The notes: generated from the letters alone by a model not told the origin. A DNA stretch of 64,000 nucleotides from Pontibacter deserti (GCF_023630255.1 NZ_JALPRS010000001.1:1984001-2048000), one strand, 5' to 3'. Counted from the first letter of the stretch, positions 7,819-16,491 are shown. Numbers and translations are program-made.

Positions 7819-8457
7819 ATGAGCTTAAAGTCACTTGACCCGAGAGTAACTAGATTGAACTTACCGGAAGGTGAAGTTCCTGCCATGGAGCCAAAGCCGG
7901 AACTGGATCAGTTTGAAACATATGAAGCCTTCCATCAGAAGAAAGAAGGTACTGCCTATACTTACGTTGGCCCTGTTCATGCGCCAAACGAAGATGTGGC
8001 TTTCCTGTTTGCAAAAGAGCAATACAGCCGCCGCTTTGCCTGCACCGGCCTATGGATCGCACGCACCGAAAACATACAGGTAACGCCTTATGGCAACGAT
8101 AACGAGAATGTATACGACACTATTCAGTTTGACGAGCCAACCCAGCGCAGCGAACAGCCGGAGCCTTACGAAATCTTTCACCTGAAAAAACGCGGCAAAG
8201 CACATGTGCATGCTGGCCGCGTGATGGCAACATCTTACCAGGATGCGCTACAAGAAGCTAAAACAGCGTTCGGCGACAAAGGCCCGATCGTGAATGTGTG
8301 GGTAGTGAAATCGAAAGATATGCTGCAGTCTGCGGAAGAAGACAAGGACATGTGGACTACTATTCCGGAGAAGAAATACCGCGAAGCCATTGCCTACAAG
8401 GTGATGGACAAGATCACGAAGTATAAAGAAGAGAATAAACCTACAACTTCCCAATAA
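7819..8457 (+). CDS. paaB: Phenylacetyl-CoA epoxidase subunit PaaB with two tandem PaaB domains
   Basis: PaaB is the small bridging subunit of the epoxidase, usually about 95 aa. This protein is 212 aa and shows the domain twice: residues about 31-88 (FETYEAFHQKKEGTAYTYVG...TGLWIARTENI) and about 116-172 (EPYEIFHLKKRGKAHVHAGR...VNVWVVKSKDM). The copies are clearly diverged, so the duplication is old. A basic, Lys-rich tail follows. Its TAA overlaps the paaC ATG (TAATG), indicating coupling. Confidence 0.92.
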   Translation: MSLKSLDPRVTRLNLPEGEVPAMEPKPELDQFETYEAFHQKKEGTAYTYVGPVHAPNEDVAFLFAKEQYSRRFACTGLWIARTENIQVTPYGNDNENVYDTIQFDEPTQRSEQPEPYEIFHLKKRGKAHVHAGRVMATSYQDALQEAKTAFGDKGPIVNVWVVKSKDMLQSAEEDKDMWTTIPEKKYREAIAYKVMDKITKYKEENKPTTSQ

Positions 8458-9212
8458 TGAACGAGCAAGCGATAAAAGACCTGTTATACAAACTGGCCGA
8501 CGACCAGCTTATACTTGGCCACCGCAACTCTGAGTGGACCGGCTTCGGCCCGATACTGGAAGAGGACATTGCTTTCTCGTCGATGGCGCAGGATAAAATT
8601 GGCCATAGTCTGGCATTTTATACGTTGCTGCAAGAACTTGGCGAAGCTGAGCCGGACACCGTTGCCTTTACGCGCAACGCAAACCAGTTCCATAACAGCC
8701 AGTTGGTAGAGCTGCCAAACGGCGAGTATGACTTCAGCTTGATCCGCCACTTTTTGTACGACAACGCCGAGATCATCCGTTTCGAGATGCTGGCGCAGTC
8801 GAGCTACGAGCCGATTGCCAAGGTTGCTACCAAACTGAAAGGCGAAGTAAAATACCACGTACTGCACGCCAACACCTGGATCAAGAATCTGGGCTCCTCT
8901 ACAGAAGAAGCTATACTTCGCTTGCAGTCTTCATTAAATGAGGCATTGCCTTATGCACTCGGCATGTTCGAAAAATCAAAGTATGAGCAGGAGCTGATAG
9001 ATGCTGGTGTTTATGCTGGCGAAGAGTCTGTAAAAGCGGAATGGCTGAAGCGTATCCAATCAGTTATCGAAAAAACTGATTTGAAACTACCTGACCTGGC
9101 AACTATAGAACCTAAGTTCGGTGGCCGCTACGGCGAGCACACAGAGCATCTGCAACCGCTGCTTGATGAAATGTCTGAAGTATTTAAGATTGATCCTACT
9201 GCTGAGTGGTAA
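8457..9212 (+). CDS. paaC: Phenylacetyl-CoA epoxidase structural subunit PaaC
   Basis: Ferritin-like subunit that pairs with PaaA and is structural in the known complexes. The 251-aa chain starts with the typical LLYKLADDQLILGHRNSEWTG and contains AFSSMAQDKIGHSLAFY. Its ATG overlaps the paaB stop, and paaD follows after 2 bp if the ATG at 9215 is used. Confidence 0.95.
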   Translation: MNEQAIKDLLYKLADDQLILGHRNSEWTGFGPILEEDIAFSSMAQDKIGHSLAFYTLLQELGEAEPDTVAFTRNANQFHNSQLVELPNGEYDFSLIRHFLYDNAEIIRFEMLAQSSYEPIAKVATKLKGEVKYHVLHANTWIKNLGSSTEEAILRLQSSLNEALPYALGMFEKSKYEQELIDAGVYAGEESVKAEWLKRIQSVIEKTDLKLPDLATIEPKFGGRYGEHTEHLQPLLDEMSEVFKIDPTAEW

Positions 9213-9214
9213 TT

Positions 9215-9700
9215 ATGCCATTAACCAAGGAAAACATATTAATCCTGCTGGAGGAGGTAAAAGATCCTGAGATACCAGTATTGTCGCTGGTGGACCTCGG
9301 TGTGATTACAGGTGTAGAAGTATTGGAAGATGGCCATGTAACGGTAAACATGACCCCTACTTTTGCCGGTTGCCCTGCTATGGACTACATGAAAAAAGAT
9401 GTAGAACGTACGCTGGAGAAACACGGCATCAGCAAGTATACAGTTAACATGACCTTCGATAAGCCCTGGGATAGCAATAAACTCTCAGAGAAAGGTCGTC
9501 AGCATTTAAAGGAGTTTGGCTTGGCACCACCGCCCAAGTATGATCTTATATTGGATCTGGATATTCTGGAACATGTAAAGTGCCCTTACTGCGACAGCGA
9601 TAACACGGATTTGAGAACACCTTTCGGCCCTACACTTTGTCGCTCTATGCACTACTGCAACAATTGTAAGCAGATGTTCGAGCAGTTTAAGCCGCTTTAA
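9215..9700 (+). CDS. paaD: PaaD, epoxidase iron-sulfur maturation protein
   Basis: A MIP18/DUF59-family protein needed for an active epoxidase, probably for its Fe-S or di-iron centre. The N-terminal DUF59 part shows VKDPEIPVLSLVDLGVI and the conserved Cys in TFAGCPAMDYM. The C-terminus is zinc-ribbon-like, with CPYC about residues 129-132 and CNNC near 152-155. I chose ATG 9215, 2 bp after the paaC stop; a GTG at 9206 would add three residues and overlap paaC. This is the last gene before a strong terminator. Confidence 0.93.
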   Translation: MPLTKENILILLEEVKDPEIPVLSLVDLGVITGVEVLEDGHVTVNMTPTFAGCPAMDYMKKDVERTLEKHGISKYTVNMTFDKPWDSNKLSEKGRQHLKEFGLAPPPKYDLILDLDILEHVKCPYCDSDNTDLRTPFGPTLCRSMHYCNNCKQMFEQFKPL

Positions 9701-9710
9701 GCAAACCAAA

Positions 9711-9757
9711 ATAAAACAGAAAGGCCAGCTAAACTATAGCTGGCCTTTCTGTTTTAT
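9711..9757. terminator. Bidirectional terminator after paaD
   Basis: Twenty-bp perfect arms (9711-9730 and 9738-9757) with core AAAGGCCAGCT/AGCTGGCCTTT, flanked by A and T runs. It lies between convergent paaD and the NlpE-like gene. The loop carries AACTATAG. The outer AAAACAGAAA/TTTCTGTTTT is shared with the terminator at 15180-15232. Confidence 0.92.
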
Positions 9758-9765
9758 AGGATAGG

Positions 9766-10551
9766 TTACTTCTCTTCAGTCTTCGTGCTTAGAAACTTTC
9801 CGCAACCGTTGAATTCTATTCCTTTTGCCTTAACACGAACAGTATGCGTTGATCTTTTACCCGACATGGTGTCCTCGCAAGGTTGGGCCGTTAATTCAAC
9901 TATAAGATCACTGGTTTCGGAAGTGGCTTTGTAAGTGATGGTTTTACCGTTAGTTACAATCTCTGGTTTTGCTGTCTCTAAAGCTATAGTTTCGGAAGGC
10001 AGTGTTTTAAAGTACATTCCTTTTTCAAGATCAATTTCCAGCGCCCAGCCAGGTTCGTTACCGGTTGCAATAAAGTCTATTCCCAGTTTTCGTTTCTCAT
10101 TCCAGAGTTCAGGATTGTCTTCTGTTAAGTTGGTGCCTTTTCTTAATTTATACTTATCAGTCAGGTTCGTATTTATTCTTTTCCCTTGCTTGTCAAGCAT
10201 ATGCAACTCCCCACCTATTGACATGTCAAACTGAGTTGAAGTGGAATCATTGCCGTGAAGTTGAAGAATGCCATTCGCTATTTGCCAGGTTCCAGTCCGG
10301 GTATAAGGTTCTACATCACGCTCCTGGTAGACCATTGTTTCCTCAAAAGTATTGTCTTCGTTCAGGCTCAGAGTATAGTTTATGCCCGGACAATCAGCAC
10401 ATGGTATAACGCCGCCCCAGACGCCTATCACACCGCCGGGTAACCTGCTCTCTCCCGCTTCCACATCTACAGGCTCCGTCGAAAGCTCACTTGTAGTGCA
10501 TCCCGAAACTATAGCCGCCAACATCAGAAACACCCAAAACCTACTTCTCAT
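9766..10551 (-). CDS. Lipoprotein with NlpE-like domain and a GNEPGW-type domain
   Basis: A 261-aa lipoprotein with signal peptide and lipobox VSGC (Cys about residue 18). Residues about 42-136 match the NlpE N-terminal domain: GVWGGVIPCADCPGINYTLSL, with the CxxC expected in that family. The C-terminal part (about 153-255) begins FIATGNEPGWALEI and ends with FNGCG, as in the COG3650-type domain often joined to NlpE. NlpE proteins of enterobacteria sense envelope and copper stress; here the function is unknown. It is a single gene between two terminators. Confidence 0.82.
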   Translation of the reverse strand: MRSRFWVFLMLAAIVSGCTTSELSTEPVDVEAGESRLPGGVIGVWGGVIPCADCPGINYTLSLNEDNTFEETMVYQERDVEPYTRTGTWQIANGILQLHGNDSTSTQFDMSIGGELHMLDKQGKRINTNLTDKYKLRKGTNLTEDNPELWNEKRKLGIDFIATGNEPGWALEIDLEKGMYFKTLPSETIALETAKPEIVTNGKTITYKATSETSDLIVELTAQPCEDTMSGKRSTHTVRVKAKGIEFNGCGKFLSTKTEEK

Positions 10552-10602
10552 ACTTATACTTTACGCCCTTGAATTAATGCTGATCTTCTACTTAAACTAA
10601 AA

Positions 10603-10626
10603 AGCCCTGCTACGGATAGCAGGGCT
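10603..10626 (-). terminator. Terminator of the M3 peptidase gene
   Basis: Perfect 10-bp arms AGCCCTGCTA (10603-10612) and TAGCAGGGCT (10617-10626), with TTTTT following on the minus strand. It lies 24 bp after the peptidase stop codon. Confidence 0.88.
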
Positions 10627-10649
10627 CAAAATTAGGCAAATTTTATAGT

Positions 10650-12380
10650 TTATAGTTGCTCCATTTCGTGCTGCACGAAATCAACCAGGCTTTTAATATA
10701 CGCTGTACTGAAATCGAATTTGATACCTGCAGCTTCGTATACTTCACCGATTGAAACGGTGTAGCCCAGGCTTAGCGCACGTTTGTAAGCAGCCAGTCCT
10801 TCGGCAGGATTCTCTTTATAGTTCTTCCAGACAGCAATAGCGCCCAACTGTGCCATGGCATACTCTACATAATAGAAAGGTACTTCGAAAATATGTAGCT
10901 GTTTCTGCCACATGTATGGTTTGTACTGCTCCAGACCGGTCCAGTCTACTAACTGGTGGTTAAACTGGTCGAAAATGTTAACCCATTCCTGTTTACGGTC
11001 TTCAGTAGTCTGCTCCGGATGCTCATAAATCCAATGCTGGAATTTATCGACTGTAGCCACCCAAGGGAAGGTCTCTAACACACTTTCCAGGTGCGTTTTC
11101 TTGGCTCTGCGCAGCTCGTCTTCATCATCAAAGAACGTATCCCAGTAATCCATCGAGATCAGCTCCATGGACATAGATGCTAGCTCTGCTACTTCTGAAG
11201 GTGGATGTTTGAAAGAGTTAAGTGTCAGTTCGCGCGTCAGGAAAGAGTGCACTGCGTGACCGCCTTCGTGCAGCATAGTAATTACATCGCGCAGGCTGGA
11301 AGTGGCATTCATAAAAATGAACGGAACACCAATTTCATCCAGTGGATAATTATAACCGCCCGGCGCTTTTCCTTTTCTCGATTCCAGGTCCAGGTGGCCC
11401 ATGGCGCGCATTGTAGCAAGGCAATCACCTAAGTATGTATCCAGTTTATAGAATACCTGTACGGTTTTCTCCAGCAGCTCTTCGCCTGATGTAAATGGTT
11501 CTAACGGCTTTCTGCCTGACGGATCAACATCCAGGTCCCAGGGTCTAAGTTTATCTACTCCCAGTTTCTGCTTGCGTTCTTCATCAATCTTAGTAAGCAG
11601 CGGAACTATAGTTTCTTTTATCGAAGTATGGAAATCGAAGCAATCCTGCGGGGTATAATCAAAGCGACCCATGGCTGCAAACATGTAGTCGCGGAAGTTT
11701 TCGAAGTCAGCGTTCTTAGCTACTTGTGTGCGCAGTTTCAGCAATTCGTTGAATAACTCATCAAGCTTGTCTTTGTCCTGAACACGGCGCTCCTGTATGG
11801 TTCTCCAGGCAGTTTCGCGCACAGTGCGGTCGTTCTGCTTCATGTGGTCGGCAGCGCGCTGCAGCGTCATTTCTTCGCCATCCAGCGTTACCGTCATGGC
11901 ACCAGTTATGGCGGCGTACTGTTGCTGCTTTGTACTGATTTCGGTGTTAAGTGGAATATTTTCTTCCCGGAAGATCTCCAACGCACGCTCCACACCCCGC
12001 AGGTAAATTCTATACTTGTCCTTATCCAACGCATTCACATAAGGCGAGTGCATCAGCTTCTGGTTCAGCTCGTGGTCGTAAGGCGCAATCTTGGGGTCAA
12101 TTTCCGATACAAAATATTGGAAGGCTTTGGTGCTTTCTTCATTTTGTGTGTCGCAGGTCATGCGGATATAGCGCCAGCCCATATCTTCTGAGAGCATACT
12201 TTCGAGTTCGCTGCGGTCGGCCATCCACTTCTCCAGTTCCTGTACGTTCTCATTGTGCCTGCTTTTTAGTTCTTCAAAGTATGGCTGTAAGGCTTCCCAC
12301 GTTTCAACCTTAAAATCTTCGGGTATATAAGTGCGTGGCTTTCGTTTAGGTATAGTTAAGTTTGCTGATAGTTCTGTCAT
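10650..12380 (-). CDS. M3-family oligoendopeptidase
   Basis: Zinc metallopeptidase of the thimet/PepF family that cleaves oligopeptides in the cytoplasm. The signature HEGGH (TMLHEGGHAVHSFLT) is in the C-terminal third, with the third-ligand segment SEVAELASMSMEL about 30 residues later. I chose the ATG at 12380 (MTELSANLTIPKRK), giving 576 aa; the upstream in-frame codons encode an unlikely aromatic-rich leader. It lies between the NlpE-like gene and paaE on the same strand, each with its own terminator. Confidence 0.93.
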   Translation of the reverse strand: MTELSANLTIPKRKPRTYIPEDFKVETWEALQPYFEELKSRHNENVQELEKWMADRSELESMLSEDMGWRYIRMTCDTQNEESTKAFQYFVSEIDPKIAPYDHELNQKLMHSPYVNALDKDKYRIYLRGVERALEIFREENIPLNTEISTKQQQYAAITGAMTVTLDGEEMTLQRAADHMKQNDRTVRETAWRTIQERRVQDKDKLDELFNELLKLRTQVAKNADFENFRDYMFAAMGRFDYTPQDCFDFHTSIKETIVPLLTKIDEERKQKLGVDKLRPWDLDVDPSGRKPLEPFTSGEELLEKTVQVFYKLDTYLGDCLATMRAMGHLDLESRKGKAPGGYNYPLDEIGVPFIFMNATSSLRDVITMLHEGGHAVHSFLTRELTLNSFKHPPSEVAELASMSMELISMDYWDTFFDDEDELRRAKKTHLESVLETFPWVATVDKFQHWIYEHPEQTTEDRKQEWVNIFDQFNHQLVDWTGLEQYKPYMWQKQLHIFEVPFYYVEYAMAQLGAIAVWKNYKENPAEGLAAYKRALSLGYTVSIGEVYEAAGIKFDFSTAYIKSLVDFVQHEMEQL

Positions 12381-12431
12381 AGTGCTAACATATATCATAA
12401 AAGTGTAATATAAGTACTTCAGTTGAAAGTA

Positions 12432-12461
12432 CAAAAAAAGCCATATCTAAAAAGATATGGC
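12432..12461 (-). terminator. Terminator of paaE
   Basis: Arms GCCATATCT (12440-12448) and AGATATGGC (12453-12461), followed on the minus strand by a T-run. It lies just after the paaE stop codon. Confidence 0.88.
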
Positions 12462-12485
12462 CTATGATTTATACGGGACTTTACG

Positions 12486-13565
12486 CTATCCGATCTCAAT
12501 AACTACGTCGCTCGTTAGCGGATGGCCAACACAGTTCAACACATATCCTTCGTCAAGCTCCGCATCCGACAAGCCTTCGCGCTCATCTAAATGCACTTTA
12601 CCGCTCAGGCATTTACCACGGCATGCGGTACATAAACCCGCCTGGCAAGAGTAAGGCAGATCCACATCCTGCTCCAGTGCTGCTTCCAGTATAGTCTGGT
12701 CCGGATTTACGGTTACACTGTACTCAGAGCCTTCGTATATTATAGTTACCGTCTGGGTAGTTATCTCGTCTTCGTCTGAAGCGCTTACATCGCCATGTTT
12801 TTCAGCATCATGCTGTTCTACCAGCTTATTGCTCACAAAGCTTTCTCTGAAGATACTCTCTGCCGGAACATGCAACACATGCAGCGCCTTGCGTACTTCA
12901 TCCATCATGCCTTCAGGTCCGCACATAAAGTATAACCCGTTGCTGATCTTGGATAATTGCAGTCGCTCCAGAATCTTGATGATCAGGCTCTGGTTCATAC
13001 GGCCGCGGTATTCGCAATTATCCTTCGGCTGACTATAGATGTAAGCGATCTGTAAACGGTCCGGGTTCTCGGCGCGAAGCTGCTCCAGCTGGTCTTTAAA
13101 GATCACAGAGTTCTCATCGCGGTTACCGTAGAGCAGTGTTACTTTACTGTTTGGCTCTTCGCGCAGCACCCCTTTAAGTATAGACATGAGCGGCGTAATA
13201 CCACTACCGGCACCTAGCAGTATAACATTGCGGGTTTCAGAGGCATCACAGGTAATACAGAAGTTACCAAGCGGCTCCATTACTTCTATTTCCTGGCCCA
13301 CTGCTGCATTATCCAGCAGATAGTTAGACACTTTACCACCCGGCACACGCTTTATAGTTACCGATAAGATATTCTCGTGCGGGGTGCTGCTAAGCGAGTA
13401 AGAGCGGCGTTCTTTTTTACCTTCAAAAGGAATGATAAGGGTAAGAAACTGGCCGGGCTTATAGTTTATAGTTTGATTCTGAGGTTGTTCAAAATGAAGG
13501 GTAACAGCATCTGAAGTTTCGCGGGTGATGTCCGCAATTTTCAGCGTGTGGTAGGAGTTACTCAT
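12486..13565 (-). CDS. paaE: Phenylacetyl-CoA epoxidase reductase PaaE
   Basis: Flavin and iron-sulfur reductase that passes electrons from NADPH to the PaaA di-iron centre. The order is FAD domain (RSYSLSS near residues 54-60), NAD(P) domain (GAGSGITPLMSIL near 117-129) and a plant-type 2Fe-2S ferredoxin domain at the C-terminus (CQAGLCTACRGKCLSG, then a distal Cys in LNCVGHP). At 359 aa it has the PaaE length. It is separated from paaABCD and faces them, so it is expressed from its own promoter. I see no PaaR-type operator in front of it. Confidence 0.93.
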   Translation of the reverse strand: MSNSYHTLKIADITRETSDAVTLHFEQPQNQTINYKPGQFLTLIIPFEGKKERRSYSLSSTPHENILSVTIKRVPGGKVSNYLLDNAAVGQEIEVMEPLGNFCITCDASETRNVILLGAGSGITPLMSILKGVLREEPNSKVTLLYGNRDENSVIFKDQLEQLRAENPDRLQIAYIYSQPKDNCEYRGRMNQSLIIKILERLQLSKISNGLYFMCGPEGMMDEVRKALHVLHVPAESIFRESFVSNKLVEQHDAEKHGDVSASDEDEITTQTVTIIYEGSEYSVTVNPDQTILEAALEQDVDLPYSCQAGLCTACRGKCLSGKVHLDEREGLSDAELDEGYVLNCVGHPLTSDVVIEIG

Positions 13566-13832
13566 TTTAGTTTATAGTTTATGATGATGATTTATGCTTT
13601 TGAGCCTGTTTGGAAGCGGAAAGTTACAATAAACTTAGTTGTTGTCAGAAAGTTTTTACTAAAACACAACGCTTTTCTATAAAGTATACGTACAAGAGCA
13701 AATCTGAAAACAGCCAGTATAAAGATTGGAAAAAAAACTGCAACTTTGTGCTGTTGAGCTGTTTCAGAAACAAAATGGGTAAAAGACCCCAGCTCAATTA
13801 CCGTTCTAACACCTTACTACAATAAAACTGTG

Positions 13833-14387
13833 ATGCTTTATAAACTCACGCTCAAAAACTGTGAAAAAACCGTAGTGGTAGATGACCACACTTACGAGTA
13901 CATTCAGAAAAATGCATATCTGCAGCAGATCGAATTCCTGAAGCACCTGCGCATCCACTCTAACGGCTATGCCTTCTTCCAGAAGAACTGGCCGCTAAAG
14001 AATGGCAAGTACCGCAACGAAACGATTTACCTGCATAAACTTATCGGCGAACAGCTCCTGGAGAAGCAGGAAAGCAACATTAAGCTGTACGTGCACTTCA
14101 AAAACGGCAACAAATTAGACTGCCGTCGCGAGAACCTGGAGTGGGCACCGCTTTGCAAAATTGTGCGTAACACCACCAAAACCGAGAATAAACTTGGCGT
14201 ACGTGGTGTGCACAAAGAAGCCCAAAAGTACAGAGCCATCATCCACCATAACAAGCAGCGTATCAACCTTGGTACTTTCGAGACTCTGCAGGAAGCCGCC
14301 ATGGCCTACAGCAGAAAATCGGAAGAGCTGTTTGGTAAAACTAAAAGTTTAAAAACACTCTCTAAGTTTGTGGAAGAAGTAAATTAA
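13833..14387 (+). CDS. AP2-domain protein with a degenerate HNH-like region
   Basis: A 184-aa protein of homing-endonuclease descent. The C-terminal half is an AP2 DNA-binding domain (NKLGVRGVHKEAQKYRAIIHH...INLGTF...EAAMAYSRKSEELFG). Before it lies an HNH-like segment: HKLIG, then VHFKNGNKLDCRRENLEW. Active relatives usually have VDHINGN there; here the catalytic Asp-His pair reads His-Phe. It may have kept DNA binding but lost cleavage. The start is ATG 13833, directly after an in-frame GTG. It stands alone and its base composition resembles its neighbours. Confidence 0.72.
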   Translation: MLYKLTLKNCEKTVVVDDHTYEYIQKNAYLQQIEFLKHLRIHSNGYAFFQKNWPLKNGKYRNETIYLHKLIGEQLLEKQESNIKLYVHFKNGNKLDCRRENLEWAPLCKIVRNTTKTENKLGVRGVHKEAQKYRAIIHHNKQRINLGTFETLQEAAMAYSRKSEELFGKTKSLKTLSKFVEEVN

Positions 14388-14434
14388 CTTCTTATACTTG
14401 CGTCTGCAGCTAAAACCGCTGCACTATAGAGTGA

Positions 14435-15136
14435 ATGAAAACAACAACAGAACTTAGCGAACTGCTGAGACGGCACACTACTGCCTTTGCCCCGGTTATC
14501 GACACCGACCTGCAAAGCAATGTAGTGTGCCGTCTTGATTTTACGGCTGAAAACACGCTGCTGCAGCAAACCGATTTAGTTGATACTGCGACTTTTAACG
14601 AAGCGGTTAACCAGATGCTAGCCGAGCAAAATGCTATAGTTGGCGTAGGTGGTTATTTTGAAGACCGGTCTATTTACAGACGCAGCTCACACTTCGATGC
14701 CGCTGCCGAAAGTCGCAACCTGCACTTAGGCATTGATATCTGGATGGAAGCCGGAACGCCGGTTTATACACCGTTGGATGCTACAGTGCATAGTTTCCAG
14801 GACAACAATAACTTCGGAGATTACGGCCCAACTATAATTCTGCAGCACGAACTGGAAGGCGTTACTTTTTATACTTTGTATGGCCACCTGAGCCGCAAAT
14901 CGCTGGAAGGCCTGGAAGTTGGAAAGACGCTTAAGAAAGGCGACAGAATAGCCTGGCTTGGCAACTACCCGGAGAACGGCGACTGGCCACCGCACCTGCA
15001 CTTTCAAATAATGGCAACTATGGAAGGCCGGTCAGGAGATTTCCCGGGTGTAGCTGCAGCATCTGATAGAGCGCATTTTGAGCAAATCTGCCCGAATCCG
15101 AATCTTATACTTCAGTGCCCGTTGCTGCCGATGTAG
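14435..15136 (+). CDS. M23-family metallopeptidase-like protein without signal peptide
   Basis: A 233-aa protein with a LytM/M23 fold. The zinc motif HLGIDI is near residue 91, YGHLS near 150, and HLHFQ near 188-192. The segment WPPHLHFQ, followed by GDFPGV and CPNPNLIL, resembles the stand-alone form of the M23 module found inside phosphotransferase-M23-aminotransferase fusion proteins. No signal peptide or membrane helix is visible, so a cytoplasmic role or an unusual export route is likely. The substrate is unknown. It converges on the permease gene through a shared terminator. Confidence 0.8.
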   Translation: MKTTTELSELLRRHTTAFAPVIDTDLQSNVVCRLDFTAENTLLQQTDLVDTATFNEAVNQMLAEQNAIVGVGGYFEDRSIYRRSSHFDAAAESRNLHLGIDIWMEAGTPVYTPLDATVHSFQDNNNFGDYGPTIILQHELEGVTFYTLYGHLSRKSLEGLEVGKTLKKGDRIAWLGNYPENGDWPPHLHFQIMATMEGRSGDFPGVAAASDRAHFEQICPNPNLILQCPLLPM

Positions 15137-15142
15137 AATCAC

Positions 15143-15177
15143 AGACGCTAGCAGGAGCTGCGCACGCTGCTAGGTCT
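15143..15177. repeat. 35-nt dispersed hairpin repeat, copy B
   Basis: AGAC/GTCT plus CTAGCAG/CTGCTAG stem with a bulged G and the loop GAGCTGCGCACG. It pairs perfectly and matches copy A (6024-6058) at 28 of 35 positions. It begins 7 bp after the M23 stop codon. Confidence 0.78.
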
Positions 15178-15179
15178 TA

Positions 15180-15232
15180 AACTATAAAACAGAAAAGCCA
15201 TACTTGCGGTATGGCTTTTCTGTTTTATAGTT
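15180..15232. terminator. Bidirectional terminator with 24-bp arms
   Basis: Perfect 24-bp arms at 15180-15203 and 15209-15232 around a TTGCG loop. The core is AAAAGCCATAC/GTATGGCTTTT, and the outer ends are AACTATA and TATAGTT. It separates the convergent M23 and permease genes. Confidence 0.93.
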
Positions 15233-15241
15233 GGTTATACT

Positions 15242-16456
15242 TTAATCAAACTTAATAGCTTTTACCGGTTTAATGCGGGCTACCATGGCGGCAGGTATAA
15301 GTATAGCCAGCATCGTCATGGCAAGGGTAATGATATTTAGCACAACTATAATCCCAAAATTCCAGCTGATCGGCACAGTATCCATGTAATAGTTTTCCGG
15401 GTCTAACGGGATGAACTTAAAGTAGTACTGCAACGCGCAAAACCCGAGTCCAACTATATTTCCCCAAAGCATCCCGCGAAGTGTTAAATGCAGTCCACGG
15501 AAGTAGAAAACCTTACGTATCTGCGCGTCGGTTGCTCCCACTGCTTTCAGTACTCCGATCATGTTTATCCGTTCGATGATCATGATAAATACAGTAGAAA
15601 CCATGTTGAAGGTGGCTACAAAAATGATAAGTACCAGGAAAATGACTACGTTCTTGCGGAGCAGTTTCAGCCAGTCGAAAAGCTGGGCGTGGCGATCCGT
15701 TATCTTTTCTAGTTGCAGGTCGTAATTCATTTTCTCGAACACCCGGTCTGCTACCTGGTCAATCTTCTCAAAATCATTGATCATGATCTCCATTCCACCT
15801 GAAATAGAGTCCGGCCAGTTGTTCAGCTCCCGGATCAGCTTTATATCACCGATCACAAACACTTCATCAAACTCCTCCAGGCCTGTATTAAAAATACCGG
15901 CTATTTTTAGTTTGCGCGCGCGCGGTGGGTTCTGTATAAAATAGAAAATAGCTTCATCACCTACTTTTAAGCGTAGCTTCTCGGCTACACGCCGACTCAG
16001 CATTACTTCTTTAGATGATGCGGTATCGTTGTATGCCAGCAGCTGCCCATCATCAAGGTTATGCTTCATCGCGCTCAGATCGTAGTCTTTGCCCACTCCT
16101 TTCAGCACAACGCCCAGCACCTCTTCTTCCGATTTTACGATAGCCGTTTTGCGGGCAAATGCCTGTATTTGTTTTATACCTGGTATAGAGTCTGCTTCCG
16201 TAAGGCCGATGGCATTGCTGATGGGAGCTCCTTCGTAAGAATTGTTGGTATCGTATTTGTTAATTTGCAGGTGCGCACCAAAGCTGAAGATCTTGTCACG
16301 GATCTCGTTACGGAAGCCTTCCAGTATTGCGAACGACACAATCATGATGGCGATGCCGGCAGCTATACTTATAATTGCTATTTTTGTAACCGACGCCGTA
16401 AACGAACCGGATTTAACTTCTGAGATCTTCTCGGATATGTACTTGGATATGTTCAC
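15242..16456 (-). CDS. FtsX/LolE-like ABC transporter permease
   Basis: A 404-aa inner-membrane permease of the MacB/LolCE type. The first membrane helix is near residues 24-46 (IAIISIAAGIAIMIVSFAIL), followed by a large periplasmic domain (about 50-265) and three C-terminal helices (about 272-395) with the FtsX region (MVSTVFIMIIERINMIGVLKAVGATDAQIRKVF). In the Lol system such a subunit lifts lipoproteins from the inner membrane. The ATPase partner is not adjacent. Its start is 35 bp from the divergent namZ start. Confidence 0.88.
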   Translation of the reverse strand: MNISKYISEKISEVKSGSFTASVTKIAIISIAAGIAIMIVSFAILEGFRNEIRDKIFSFGAHLQINKYDTNNSYEGAPISNAIGLTEADSIPGIKQIQAFARKTAIVKSEEEVLGVVLKGVGKDYDLSAMKHNLDDGQLLAYNDTASSKEVMLSRRVAEKLRLKVGDEAIFYFIQNPPRARKLKIAGIFNTGLEEFDEVFVIGDIKLIRELNNWPDSISGGMEIMINDFEKIDQVADRVFEKMNYDLQLEKITDRHAQLFDWLKLLRKNVVIFLVLIIFVATFNMVSTVFIMIIERINMIGVLKAVGATDAQIRKVFYFRGLHLTLRGMLWGNIVGLGFCALQYYFKFIPLDPENYYMDTVPISWNFGIIVVLNIITLAMTMLAILIPAAMVARIKPVKAIKFD

Positions 16457-16491
16457 GCGTTAAAACAGGATAAACTGCCTTAAAGATAGGT

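Noticed and set aside
13610-13825. A 71-codon plus-strand frame before the AP2 gene
   Set aside because: AT-rich, no domain, no clear start signal, and it sits where the paaE and AP2 promoters should be.
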